A stretch of DNA of 64,000 bases from Tateyamaria omphalii (lineage in GTDB: Bacteria; Pseudomonadota; Alphaproteobacteria; Rhodobacterales; Rhodobacteraceae): the NCBI RefSeq assembly GCF_014651375.1, contig NZ_BMWT01000003.1:124001-188000 (forward strand), written 5' to 3'. The first letter of the stretch is position 1, and each line of letters opens with the position of its first letter. This document shows positions 17,729 through 25,807 of the stretch, piece after piece. The notes under the pieces are model-generated. The model was not told the origin of the DNA. It ran no database searches and was given only the letters and a program-made list of their open reading frames with translations. Position numbers and translations under genes: made by a program.

Positions 17729-18499
17729 ATGAGATGGATTGCTGCCCTTGTTCTGGTTCTGATGGCCGTAAGCGCCCGTGCTGATTGCGTGGTGTTGCTG
17801 CACGGGCTCGCCCGCACAGAGACGTCGCTGCTGGTGCTGGAACAGGCGCTACTCTCCGATGGCTACCGGGTGGTGCGGCCCGGCTATCCATCGACCAACG
17901 AAACGGTCGAGACGTTGGCACGGGACGTTGTGCCCAAGGCCATCGAAACATGCGGCAACGACACGGTGCATTTTGTCACCCATTCGATGGGGGGTATCCT
18001 TGTGCGCTATTGGTTCGCAAACCACTTCGTGCCGCCCAATCTTGGGCGTGTGGTCATGCTGGCCCCGCCCAACAGAGGCAGCGAAGTGGTGGATGAGCTG
18101 GGAGATCTAGAGGCGTTCGGCTGGTTCAACGGTCCTGCGGGTCGGCAACTGGGCACGGGTGAGGACAGCCTTCCGCGCAGCTTGCCCGCCGTCACGTACC
18201 CGGTCGGCATCATCGCCGGAGAACAATCCCTCAATCCGTACTTCTCATCGCTCCTGCCGGGGCGGGATGACGGCAAGGTGTCGGTGCTGGCCACGCCGGT
18301 GGCGGGTATGGCCGATCACATCGTGCTGCCTGTCACCCACACCTTCATGATGAACAACCCGAATGTTATCGCGCAGGTACTGACCTTTCTTGACAACGGC
18401 GTCTTTGACCGCGAACTGCGCTGGATTGATGCCGTGCTGGAACAGTTGGGATGTCCGGACGGGGATTGCCTGCAAGGACGCGATGATGCTGAAAATTGA
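17729..18499 (+). CDS. Secreted alpha/beta-hydrolase, lipase-like
   Basis: 256 residues with a signal peptide ([19 protein letters not shown]) and a lipase/PGAP1-type fold. The oxyanion motif is [15 protein letters not shown], the nucleophile elbow is THSMGG (about residues 85-90), and [13 protein letters not shown] is typical. Likely catalytic His: the VTHTF region ([12 protein letters not shown]). It is probably periplasmic or lipid-directed. The phnM start lies inside its last codons. Confidence 0.88.
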   Translation: MRWIAALVLVLMAVSARADCVVLLHGLARTETSLLVLEQALLSDGYRVVRPGYPSTNETVETLARDVVPKAIETCGNDTVHFVTHSMGGILVRYWFANHFVPPNLGRVVMLAPPNRGSEVVDELGDLEAFGWFNGPAGRQLGTGEDSLPRSLPAVTYPVGIIAGEQSLNPYFSSLLPGRDDGKVSVLATPVAGMADHIVLPVTHTFMMNNPNVIAQVLTFLDNGVFDRELRWIDAVLEQLGCPDGDCLQGRDDAEN

Positions 18500-19631
18500 T
18501 CTGGATGGCGGTGCGGTTCTGCAGCCCTCCGGACTGGAAACCGCCCGCCTGTCGATGGCGGGTGGTGTTGTGGTCGATGCACCTACGGGCCGCTCGGTTG
18601 ATCTGAGCGGGTATCGTATCCTGCCCGGCATCATCGACGTGCATGGCGACGGGTTCGAACGGCACATGGCCCCGCGCCGGGGCGCGATGAAACAGATGAA
18701 CGAAGGGATCGTGGCAGCCGAGGCTGAGATTGCGGCCAACGGTATCACCACTACGGTCATGGCCCAGTTTATCAGTTGGGAAGGCGGGTTACGCAGCCTC
18801 GACTTTGCTAAGCAGGTCTTCAATGCGATGATCGCCACACGCGGACATGTCGTGACAGACCTGCGCCCCCAGCTTCGCTTCGAAACCCATATGCTCGACC
18901 TCTACGCGGAGCTGCCGCAACGCATTGCAGACTGGCAGGTGGGCTATGTCGTGTTCAACGATCATCTGCCACATGATCGACTGGCCGAGGGGCGCAAACC
19001 CCCGCGCCTGACGGGGCAGGCGCTCAAGGCCGGGCGGAACCCGGATGTCCACTTCCAGATGCTGTTGGACCTGCACGCGCGTGGGGGCGAGGTGCCCGAG
19101 GCACTTGATACACTATGTGCGCAGCTTCGGCAGCAAGGCGTGCAAATCGGCAGTCACGATGACCATACCGGTGATCAGCGCACCACGTGGCGCGCCCGTG
19201 GGGCCAAGGTCGCTGAGTTCCCCGAAACGGCAGAGGCAGCAGAGGCCGCGCATACCGCGGGTGACCTCGTCGTTCTGGGATCACCCAATGTCGTGCGGGG
19301 GGGATCGCACAAGGGCAACGCCTCCGCGCTGGATCTGATCACCATGGGGTTCTGCGACGCGATTGCGTCTGACTACCACTACCCGTCGCCGCGCCGTGCA
19401 GCACTGATGCTGGCCAAAAGCGGGTTGATGGATTTGGCCGGGGCATGGGCGCTTGTGTCATCCGGCCCTGCAAAAGTGCTGGGGCTCACGGATCGCGGCA
19501 CGCTCACTCCGGGCAAACGCGCAGATATCGTGATCCTCGATGAAACGGACCGGGTGGCCGCCACGCTTTCGGGTGGGCGGGTTAGCTACATGTCCGGCGA
19601 CATCGCGCAACGCTTCGTGGCAGCGGTCTAG
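18483..19631 (+). CDS. phnM: PhnM-type amidohydrolase (ribose 1-methylphosphonate 5-triphosphate diphosphatase family)
   Basis: 382 residues, close to PhnM length. Metal ligands appear in [14 protein letters not shown] (HxD/H type), [13 protein letters not shown] and [39 protein letters not shown] is a PhnM signature. In the C-P lyase pathway PhnM removes pyrophosphate from the methylphosphonate ribose triphosphate. The start codon lies within the end of the lipase-like gene (ATGATG; AAGGAC upstream). No other phn genes are in the window, so this copy is orphaned or has a related role. It converges on purK with a 4-base overlap. Confidence 0.88.
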   Translation: MMLKIDLDGGAVLQPSGLETARLSMAGGVVVDAPTGRSVDLSGYRILPGIIDVHGDGFERHMAPRRGAMKQMNEGIVAAEAEIAANGITTTVMAQFISWEGGLRSLDFAKQVFNAMIATRGHVVTDLRPQLRFETHMLDLYAELPQRIADWQVGYVVFNDHLPHDRLAEGRKPPRLTGQALKAGRNPDVHFQMLLDLHARGGEVPEALDTLCAQLRQQGVQIGSHDDHTGDQRTTWRARGAKVAEFPETAEAAEAAHTAGDLVVLGSPNVVRGGSHKGNASALDLITMGFCDAIASDYHYPSPRRAALMLAKSGLMDLAGAWALVSSGPAKVLGLTDRGTLTPGKRADIVILDETDRVAATLSGGRVSYMSGDIAQRFVAAV

Positions 19632-20695
19632 CCGACCACCCGGTTCACATGGCCCATCTTGCGACCTGATCGGGCCTCGGCCTTGCCATAGAGATGCACG
19701 GCGGTGCCCGCCTCGGCAGTCAGTGCCGGAACGCGATCCACATCATCCCCGATCAGGTTTTCCATCACCACATCTGAATGACGCTGTCCGTCGCCAAGCG
19801 GCCAGCCCGCAATGGCGCGGATATGCTGTTCGAACTGGTCCACAACGCACCCGTTCTGGGTCCAGTGACCTGAATTGTGCACGCGCGGCGCAATCTCGTT
19901 CACGATCAGGCCCTGTGGTGTGACGAATAACTCAACGCCCAGCACCCCCACATAATCCAGAGCGTTCAGGATGTTGGCAGCCAGCAAGACTGCGTCGGTG
20001 CGCTGGCTGGCGCTCAGGCGGGCAGGGACGGTGGTGGTGTGCAGGATACCATCCTTGTGCACGTTTTCGCCGGGATCAAAGCAGGCAACAGCTCCATCCA
20101 GCCCACGGGCCGCGATGACGGACACCTCGTGGCTGAAATCGACAAAGCCTTCGAGGATGGCGGGTGCATCCTTCATCTCGGCCAAGGCGGCCCCGGCGCC
20201 GGCAAAGTCCATAATGCGCGCCTGCCCCTTGCCGTCATAGCCAAAGCGGCGGGTTTTCAGGATCGCCGGTATGCCTATATCGGCAATCGCCTTGGTCAGT
20301 GCGTCCACATCGGGAATGTCGGCATAGGGTGCCGTTTTCAAACCCAAACCGGTCAGAAAGTCCTTTTCAACCAAACGATCCTGACTCACCCGCAGCGCTT
20401 CGCGGCCCGGACGGATGGGCACGTGATCCTCCAACGCATCCAGCGTCAGTGTGGGGATGTTCTCGAACTCGTAAGTGACAGCGTCAACCTTTGTGGCAAA
20501 GGCATAGAGGGCGTCGTTGTCCTCGTAGGGGGCTGTCGTCACCATATGGGCGACATCACTCGCTGGTGGTTGCGCGGAGGGATCAAAGATATGCGTTCGA
20601 AAGCCCAAACGGCTTGCAGCAACCGAAAGCATACGGCCCAACTGGCCACCGCCCAGAATTCCAATGGTCGATCCCGGCGCCAGTGGCTCAGTCAT
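19628..20695 (-). CDS. purK: N5-carboxyaminoimidazole ribonucleotide synthase
   Basis: An ATP-grasp enzyme of purine synthesis that makes N5-CAIR from AIR, ATP and bicarbonate. 355 residues: [21 protein letters not shown] at the N-terminus (residues 11-31), [23 protein letters not shown], and the ATP-grasp metal residues in [25 protein letters not shown] (two joined pieces). It follows purE with an 8-base overlap, a standard pair. Confidence 0.97.
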   Translation of the reverse strand: MTEPLAPGSTIGILGGGQLGRMLSVAASRLGFRTHIFDPSAQPPASDVAHMVTTAPYEDNDALYAFATKVDAVTYEFENIPTLTLDALEDHVPIRPGREALRVSQDRLVEKDFLTGLGLKTAPYADIPDVDALTKAIADIGIPAILKTRRFGYDGKGQARIMDFAGAGAALAEMKDAPAILEGFVDFSHEVSVIAARGLDGAVACFDPGENVHKDGILHTTTVPARLSASQRTDAVLLAANILNALDYVGVLGVELFVTPQGLIVNEIAPRVHNSGHWTQNGCVVDQFEQHIRAIAGWPLGDGQRHSDVVMENLIGDDVDRVPALTAEAGTAVHLYGKAEARSGRKMGHVNRVVG

Positions 20696-21182
20696 CGCTT
20701 GGCACCTCTGGGATGGACGCGGACAGGGCGTCGCGCCACGCCTCCAACCGCTCGGCCAAGGCCGGGTCCGATACGGCCAGAATGCCTGCGGCCATCAGCC
20801 CTGCGTTGGCCGCACCTGCTGCGCCAATCGCCATGGTGGCCACGGGAAAACCGCGCGGCATCTGCAGGATGGAATACAGGCTATCGACCCCGCTCAGCGC
20901 CTTGGTCTGCACGGGCACACCAATTACAGGCACACGGGTCTTTGACGCCATCATCCCCGGCAAATGCGCCGCACCGCCGGCACCCGCAATAATCACCTTC
21001 AACCCCCGATCCACAGCCGTCTTGCCATAGTCCCACAGCCGATCCGGCGTGCGGTGGGCGGATACAATGCGCGCCTCATACGGCACCTCCAGCGCATCCA
21101 GCATCTCGGCAGCTTCACGCATGGTGGGCCAGTCCGACTGGCTGCCCATGATGATGCCAACGGGGGAAGGGGTGTCTGTCAT
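20688..21182 (-). CDS. purE: N5-CAIR mutase
   Basis: Converts N5-CAIR to CAIR. The 164 residues show [13 protein letters not shown], the catalytic SAHRTPDR, and [14 protein letters not shown] followed by PVIGVPV. The ATG at 21182 follows a GAG-rich ribosome site; longer upstream frames were rejected because family similarity starts here. purE leads purEK. Confidence 0.97.
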   Translation of the reverse strand: MTDTPSPVGIIMGSQSDWPTMREAAEMLDALEVPYEARIVSAHRTPDRLWDYGKTAVDRGLKVIIAGAGGAAHLPGMMASKTRVPVIGVPVQTKALSGVDSLYSILQMPRGFPVATMAIGAAGAANAGLMAAGILAVSDPALAERLEAWRDALSASIPEVPSDD

Positions 21183-21318
21183 CTCAATTCGCTCTGCGGT
21201 CAGAAAGCGCGCACTATAGCCAGATCGCGCCGCGGGGCAATGGCGGCACAACCGGTTTCATTTGACATGATGCTGCGCTGCGGCAACGCTGGAAGCATTG
21301 AGATCAGGAGATTGCAAA

Positions 21319-21678
21319 ATGATGACCCCATTTGACGTCTGGGCGCCGATGTTCCGCGCCCCGTTTTCCGGCGATGTGACACAGGAAATCGTGCCGCGCA
21401 TATTGTCTCCGGACATTGCAGGCAGCGCCGAGATCGAGGCCAGGATCCAGACCGACGTGGCCAGCTATGGCACGCAACTGGGCAAGGTGCTCGAAGCATT
21501 GCAAACCCTCGCGGCGGCCACCAAGACGGACCTGCCTGCGATCGACAAACTGGTCGCTCAGATCGAAGGTGTCAAAGATCAAAACCGGGACACGATCCGC
21601 GCTGATGCCGAACGCGCTCTGGCGCGGCTCAAGGCAGTGGACAAGGAAAGCTGGCGCAGCCTCACGCGCGGCGACTAG
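21319..21678 (+). CDS. Hypothetical protein, helical
   Basis: 119 residues with CAGGAG ahead of ATGATG. The N-terminal MTPFDVWAPMFRAPFSGDVTQ is followed by long amphipathic helices (EIEARIQTDVASYGTQLGKV, LVAQIEGVKDQNRDTIRADA). It resembles small phasin-like or coiled-coil proteins of Rhodobacterales, but I cannot name the family. It has no signal or membrane segment. It converges on the DUF465 gene. Confidence 0.7.
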   Translation: MMTPFDVWAPMFRAPFSGDVTQEIVPRILSPDIAGSAEIEARIQTDVASYGTQLGKVLEALQTLAAATKTDLPAIDKLVAQIEGVKDQNRDTIRADAERALARLKAVDKESWRSLTRGD

Positions 21679-21681
21679 GGA

Positions 21682-21906
21682 TCAGGCGATGATATCGGGG
21701 GTCAAGCGATCCTCGATGATCGCGATCTTGTCCTTCAGCATCAGCTTTTTCTTCTTCAGGCGCTGTATGGTGAGCTGGTCGCCCGTGGCCTTTTCCTGCA
21801 AGGCATGAATGGCCTCGTCCAGATCGCGATGCTCGCGCTTGAACACTTCCAGTTCAACGCGCAATACCTCGTCAGTCTTCATCGAGATATCAGAAGGAGC
21901 ATTCAT
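21682..21906 (-). CDS. DUF465/YdcH-family small protein
   Basis: 74 residues with the DUF465 core: FKREHRDLDEAIHALQEKA then LTIQRLKKKKLMLKDKIAII. Small helical proteins of unknown role, widespread in alphaproteobacteria. The first ATG is used; the ribosome site is poor. Confidence 0.9.
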   Translation of the reverse strand: MNAPSDISMKTDEVLRVELEVFKREHRDLDEAIHALQEKATGDQLTIQRLKKKKLMLKDKIAIIEDRLTPDIIA

Positions 21907-21967
21907 GATGCGATTCCAAGCAATTGCAGAGGCTTTAATATAATCACAACCCTGCGATACGCCTAGA

Positions 21968-21998
21968 CCTTGTTCCCAACAAGGTTTCTGCCCATATT
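21968..21998 (+). promoter_or_regulatory. Possible heat-shock (RpoH-type) promoter of the Hsp20 operon
   Basis: CTTGTT at 21969-21974 and CCATAT at 21992-21997, 17 bases apart, fit the general CTTG/CCAT form of RpoH promoters. The -35 side is also part of a perfect inverted repeat, CCTTGTT-CCC-AACAAGG (21968-21984). Given the Hsp20 gene 65 bases on, a heat-shock promoter is likely but not proved. Confidence 0.5.
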
Positions 21999-22062
21999 TA
22001 CACTATCCGCTGCCGCATCAGGGGCGGATACAGACTGTCGCTTGACCAAAAGGACGTGTCGC

Positions 22063-22473
22063 ATGACGAAGATGACCCTTGCCTCGTACCCACACATGCT
22101 GGGATTCGAGCAACTTGAACGGCTGCTGGAACGCACGGCCAAAAGCTCTGAGGGCTACCCGCCGTTCAATATCGAACAGACATCTGACTATTCCTATCGC
22201 ATCACGCTGGCCGTGGCCGGTTTTGCGGAAAATGATCTCTCGATCACGGTGGAAGATCGCCAACTGGTGATCCGGGGACGGCAAGCAGAAGACACCGAAG
22301 AACGGGTTTTTCTGCACCGTGGTATTGCCGCACGCCAGTTCCAGCGCAGTTTTGTCCTCGCTGACGGCGTTGAAGTGGGCGAAGCCATCATGGAAAACGG
22401 ATTGCTGCACGTCGATCTGACCCGGTCCAAGCCCGAAACAATCGTCCAGACGATCAACATCAGGAAAGGATAA
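22063..22473 (+). CDS. Hsp20-family small heat-shock protein
   Basis: A 136-residue IbpA-like chaperone. The alpha-crystallin domain contains YPPFNIEQTSDYSYRITLAV, AGFAENDLSITVEDRQLVIRG (overlapping family motifs) and the MENGLLHVDL motif. The ATG at 22063 follows AAAAGGAC; the ATG at 22072 is an alternative. It is co-transcribed with DUF1150 three bases on, a pair typical of Rhodobacterales. Confidence 0.95.
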   Translation: MTKMTLASYPHMLGFEQLERLLERTAKSSEGYPPFNIEQTSDYSYRITLAVAGFAENDLSITVEDRQLVIRGRQAEDTEERVFLHRGIAARQFQRSFVLADGVEVGEAIMENGLLHVDLTRSKPETIVQTINIRKG

Positions 22474-22476
22474 GTC

Positions 22477-22701
22477 ATGAACACGCCCTATGATTTGAAC
22501 GCCGATGTGGGCCGGATGGTCTATGTAAAGGCCATCGACGTCGATGCGCTGCCGCAGGACGTGCAGGATCAGGCCGAAGGGCTGGATCAGCTCTTTGCCG
22601 TACACGATGCGGAAGGACAGCAATTGGCGCTTGTGGCTGACCGCAAGCTGGCCTTTGCACTGGCACGCCAGCACGACTACGCGCCGCAACCGCTGCACTA
22701 A
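22477..22701 (+). CDS. DUF1150 protein
   Basis: 74 residues: LNADVGRMVYVKAIDVDALP, QLFAVHDAEGQQLALVADR, and FALARQHDYAPQPLH. DUF1150 proteins nearly always follow Hsp20 in this order; function is unknown, probably stress linked. AAGGATAAGTC gives the ribosome site. A stem GGCCCGAC-TCAG-GTCGGGCC at 22713-22732 closes the operon without a T-run. Confidence 0.93.
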   Translation: MNTPYDLNADVGRMVYVKAIDVDALPQDVQDQAEGLDQLFAVHDAEGQQLALVADRKLAFALARQHDYAPQPLH

Positions 22702-22712
22702 AAACGTGCGTT

Positions 22713-22732
22713 GGCCCGACTCAGGTCGGGCC
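22713..22732 (+). terminator. Hairpin after Hsp20-DUF1150
   Basis: An eight-base perfect stem with a TCAG loop, 12 bases after the DUF1150 stop. No T-run follows, so it may protect the 3' end or act as a weak terminator. Confidence 0.45.
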
Positions 22733-22876
22733 TCAGATCACCATGCTGAAGCAGGCAATTGACTGGATGGACCGTCGCAAACATCCTTACGTTGAGCGAG
22801 TGTAATCTGACACCTCGCCGCCCGCTTTGACCGTCAAACCGTTCGGCTCAAAACAGAAGCTCGAAGCTTCCCACAG

Positions 22877-23218
22877 TCAAACTCTTACAATCCTGCCCTT
22901 CATGTGCGGATGAAACACACAGAAGTAAGATGTTTGCATGTCATCAGTGACAACAACCTTGGCAACTTGGTTTTGCACAAGTTCGCCCGTGTCCCACTCA
23001 AAGTCGTCCGCGGTCGCAGTGTGCGGGGCAAGGTCTTCGTTGATCCACTGAATCGTATCGCCAACGTTTACCTTGATTTGCTCCGGAACGAAGGCAAAAC
23101 GCTTGATCCGAACAATATGCGTTACGGGCCCAGATGCCGAAGCTGCTCCAGTTTTCAGGGCGGCTGCCGCTGCAGCCGCCCCTATCAAAACCGCGCGTCG
23201 TGTTGTCGACGCATTCAT
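22877..23218 (-). CDS. Cupredoxin-like blue-copper protein, Tat-exported
   Basis: 113 residues. A twin-arginine signal (TTRRAVLIGAAAAAAALKTG) precedes an amicyanin/plastocyanin-like domain: HIVRIKRFAFVPEQIKVNVG, NEDLAPHTATADDFEWDTG with the first His ligand, and YFCVFHPHMKG with Cys, His and Met ligands. It is probably a periplasmic electron carrier. It starts in a TGATG junction with the DUF4142 stop, so the two are made together. Confidence 0.92.
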   Translation of the reverse strand: MNASTTRRAVLIGAAAAAAALKTGAASASGPVTHIVRIKRFAFVPEQIKVNVGDTIQWINEDLAPHTATADDFEWDTGELVQNQVAKVVVTDDMQTSYFCVFHPHMKGRIVRV

Positions 23219-23745
23219 CAGTATTTCAAGCCTTTGACCATCATCTCGGCATGCTTTTCATGCGCCTTGAAGATTTCCAGCCCTTGTTCAAAAAGCGCTT
23301 TCACTTCAGCATTGTCGATGTTGGGGATCATTGTGCCCTCAACCAGAGCGTTGACTTCTTTATGGTAGGCCAGCTCATTTTCGGCATAGGCCATGTCGAA
23401 TGCTTTGCTTTCAAGTTCGATGAAACCGGCAATAATCTTATCTGCACGTTCATTGAGTGATTGGCTGACGGCATTGTCCTGCGCGGTTGCACCAAGCTTG
23501 TCCAAAAGTCCCAATGCCGCTTCGCTTACCGCTGCATGATCCCGGATCATGGTGCGCGCAAACTCATGAATGTCGGGGTTCTTTGACAAGGCCAGGGCAA
23601 GATGCGCATACCGGATATCAATGTTGTCGGCAGTATAGGCGATATGAGCGAATTCCAGATCGTTCATCGCTGCGATGTCCTGTGCCCGCGCTTGCACACC
23701 CATCATTGAAGCCGCTAGGGCCAATGCAGATACGAGTTTCTTCAC
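23218..23745 (-). CDS. DUF4142 (ferritin-like) periplasmic protein
   Basis: 175 residues with signal peptide MKKLVSALALAASMMGVQARA. The four-helix DUF4142 pattern includes FAHIAYTADNIDIRYAHLAL, SKNPDIHEFARTMIRDHAAV, and a C-terminal FEQGLEIFKAHEKHAEMM. The start is a GTG after GGAGGAATTGTC. It is coupled to the cupredoxin gene. The pair may deal with copper or oxidative stress in the periplasm; this is inference from context. Confidence 0.88.
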   Translation of the reverse strand: MKKLVSALALAASMMGVQARAQDIAAMNDLEFAHIAYTADNIDIRYAHLALALSKNPDIHEFARTMIRDHAAVSEAALGLLDKLGATAQDNAVSQSLNERADKIIAGFIELESKAFDMAYAENELAYHKEVNALVEGTMIPNIDNAEVKALFEQGLEIFKAHEKHAEMMVKGLKY

Positions 23746-24004
23746 GACAATTCCTCCAGGTCGATAAGTGACGTGAATCCAATATCGTAGGCATGGAGGT
23801 GTGGCCTATGCTCCACAGTTCGTATTTTCATACAGATCTTTCAATCCTTTGAACAAAGGCGATGTCAGTTCGACAAGCGGTCGCGATTCAGTTGCGACCG
23901 CGCTGAACTGCAGAGTGTTGCGGCGCTTTCAGAAACTCAGCGCGATAGGACGGCAATGTCGTGTCTGGGTAGACGGTTTTCCAAGGGTGCCCTCGTATGG
24001 ACAA
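23746..24004. other. Intergenic region upstream of DUF4142-cupredoxin
   Basis: No gene was recognised. It holds GGTCGC-GATTCAGTT-GCGACC (about 23881-23901), a six-base stem with a nine-base loop. It also holds the promoter region for the DUF4142 operon, with no clear consensus. Confidence 0.4.
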
Positions 24005-24027
24005 TAAAAAAAGCCCTCAAGGGCCCA
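24005..24027 (-). terminator. Terminator of the small membrane protein gene
   Basis: On the minus strand GCCC-TTGA-GGGC is followed by TTTTTTTA. It lies 37-50 bases past the stop of the 24061 gene. Confidence 0.85.
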
Positions 24028-24060
24028 CCACGTTTGTCCCAGACAAGACCGCGAAAGTGA

Positions 24061-24357
24061 TCAGTCGCCGCCGCCGTCTCCGTCCCCATCACTGTCCCAC
24101 TCTCCGCCCGGCTCTGACGGGTCGGTCGCCGAACACCTCGTTCCTCCGTGCCATTCGACCCAGACGTAAATGCCGTCGTCCCTCTGGTGAAGCGTACTCC
24201 GTCGCCGGAAGTCCGCCCATGCTTGGAATGCAAGGAATAGACCGACCAGACCCATCATAGCGGGCTCCGTTCCAGAGAATGCCATAAAAGCAAGAAAAAT
24301 AGTGGGGCCAATGACCGATTTCAGGCCAAGACCCAAGTGCGAGCAAGTGCTCGTCAT
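24061..24357 (-). CDS. Small two-helix membrane protein, unknown
   Basis: 98 residues from an ATG with GGAG seven bases upstream. Two hydrophobic helices (SVIGPTIFLAFMAFSG; AMMGLVGLFLAFQAWADF) are followed by FRRRSTLHQRDDGIYVWVEW and a Ser/Gly/Asp tail (EWDSDGDGDGGGD) that looks calcium-like but has no clear motif. It ends in a good terminator, which supports a real transcript. I do not recognise the family. Confidence 0.65.
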   Translation of the reverse strand: MTSTCSHLGLGLKSVIGPTIFLAFMAFSGTEPAMMGLVGLFLAFQAWADFRRRSTLHQRDDGIYVWVEWHGGTRCSATDPSEPGGEWDSDGDGDGGGD

Positions 24358-24689
24358 CACAAGTCTCCATGTGGTTTGATGTGAAGTAGACACGAAGGAC
24401 GCGATTTGATGTTTCGGGGTCAGATCTGTCCAACCCCCGCGCGTCATATCGACCTTGTCGTCAAATAAAGTGTCATGTCTGTGCCACCCGTAGCATCACA
24501 AAGGTAACAGTTATATGACGCCGGTTTGCTTCGCTGGCCTATGCCCGCGTGACCTGGTGTCATCTGGTGCAAACCAACCCTTCACTGCATGCATCCGATA
24601 CCTTGACCAAGCCTCTGACCGATGCCTTCACTGATCTGGCCGGGTCACGTCCGTTGACCAAGGCGTCCCCAAGGAATGAGGAAAAGAAC
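24358..24689. other. Divergent intergenic region before the PhzF gene
   Basis: 332 bases without a supported gene between the small membrane protein and the PhzF gene. The frame of PhzF stays open through part of it, but the ATG at 24690 with GAGGAA is the likely start. No clear operator was found. Confidence 0.4.
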
Positions 24690-25559
24690 ATGAGTTTCAA
24701 TGTTGATTGGGTAGATGCCTTCACGGATCGTGCCTTCGGTGGCAACGGATGTGCTGTGGTGCATGACGGGGCAGGGCTGGACGATGCCACCTGCATGGCA
24801 TTTGTCCAGGAAACGTCACTGGTGGAATGCACCTTCACCGGCCCATCGGACGTGGCCGACATCCGCGTCCGATACTTCCTTGCCAGCCGCGAGATTCCCT
24901 TTGCAGGTCATCCAACTGTTGCCACGGTTGCTGCCTTGCGCCACCGGGGTCTTGTGTCTGACGGGTCTCTGACGCTGGAAACAGGTGCCGGGATTGTCCC
25001 GGTGGATGTCGATGGCATGTCCGTCCGCATGACGCAGGTTGCGCCAAAATTCGGTGTGCGTCCTGATCCCGCACTGGTGGCCGCGGTTGGCGGAGTGCCT
25101 GTTGACGCGATTGTCCATCCACCTCGCGTTGTCTCCACCGGACTGCCGTTCACGATCACGGTGCTCAAGGATCGCGCAACCTTGGAACAGGTCCGCTTCA
25201 ACATGGACGCGTTCCAGACTTATCTGGATACGCTGGGCGTGCACGGTACAGATGTGATGGAGCCGTTCTGGTGTACACGGGAAGGGGCAACTGATGCCGG
25301 TGACACCCTTGCCCGTCTTCTCATGGCACCACCCAGCCCTCCCGAGGATCCTTTTACCGGATCGGCCACCGGGGCCATGGCCGCCTATCTCTGGTCCGAA
25401 GAGCTGATTGACGATCCGGACTTCGTCGCGGAACAGGGCCACGTGCTCGGGCGTCCGGGCCGGGCACATGTGTCTGTGCAAGGACCCCGTGATGCCATCA
25501 GCGGTGTGATCGTGGAAGGCAAAGCCCACATCCTGATGAGTGGTCAGCTACATCTCTAG
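24690..25559 (+). CDS. PhzF-family isomerase/epimerase
   Basis: 289 residues of the PhzF/diaminopimelate-epimerase fold. Seen are the opening NVDWVDAFTDRAFGGNGCAV, the active-site Glu region AFVQETSLVECTF, the REIPFAGHPTVATVAAL motif, and the second-half DPFTGSATGAMAAYL. No phenazine genes are present, so a general role is expected. It is followed by GGCGCATC-CC-GATGCGCC (25573-25590), a repeat-type hairpin. Confidence 0.92.
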   Translation: MSFNVDWVDAFTDRAFGGNGCAVVHDGAGLDDATCMAFVQETSLVECTFTGPSDVADIRVRYFLASREIPFAGHPTVATVAALRHRGLVSDGSLTLETGAGIVPVDVDGMSVRMTQVAPKFGVRPDPALVAAVGGVPVDAIVHPPRVVSTGLPFTITVLKDRATLEQVRFNMDAFQTYLDTLGVHGTDVMEPFWCTREGATDAGDTLARLLMAPPSPPEDPFTGSATGAMAAYLWSEELIDDPDFVAEQGHVLGRPGRAHVSVQGPRDAISGVIVEGKAHILMSGQLHL

Positions 25560-25572
25560 TATGGCCTCGTAA

Positions 25573-25736
25573 GGCGCATCCCGATGCGCCGCCCACCTTC
25601 GCTGGGCAGTCTGCCATTTGCGTGGTTAACACTGAAAAAGCGCACCGTACGCTGCGCAAGCAGCTGATATTCCAGCGCGAACACAGAGTGCTAAAGACCT
25701 CGTTAAAGCACCGCACAGGCTGTCCCCGCGGGGACA
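25573..25736. repeat. Cluster of short palindromes between phzF-like and sat genes
   Basis: GGCGCATC-CC-GATGCGCC at 25573-25590 and TGTCCCCGCGGGGACA at 25721-25736. The second 16-base palindrome recurs exactly at 41305-41320. The remainder of the 248-base gap has no gene. Confidence 0.6.
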
Positions 25737-25741
25737 AACCG

Positions 25742-25769
25742 AAAAAGGCGCACCAGAAAGGTGCGCCTT
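25742..25769 (-). terminator. Terminator of sat-cysC
   Basis: On the minus strand AAGGCGCACC-TTTCT-GGTGCGCC is followed by TTTTTC. This is a canonical intrinsic terminator about 40 bases after the stop. Confidence 0.88.
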
Positions 25770-25779
25770 ACATCTTCTC

Positions 25780-25806
25780 GTAAGGCGGAGGTGTCCTCCG
25801 CCCCGC
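25780..25806. repeat. 27-bp palindromic element after a stop codon, copy 2
   Basis: GTAAGGCGGAGGTG then TCCTCCGCCCCGC, one base different from the copy after the pyrophosphatase gene at 8477-8503. It abuts the sat-cysC stop in the same orientation. Confidence 0.75.
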
Positions 25807-25807
25807 C

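Noticed and set aside
18650-18662. GGGTTCGAACGGC resembling a tRNA T-arm
   Set aside because: It lies inside phnM, and no acceptor or anticodon arms surround it.
22743-22805. A 20-codon ORF (MLKQAIDWMDRRKHPYVERV) after DUF1150
   Set aside because: It has no good ribosome site, lies behind a hairpin and has no support beyond an open frame; it may be a remnant.
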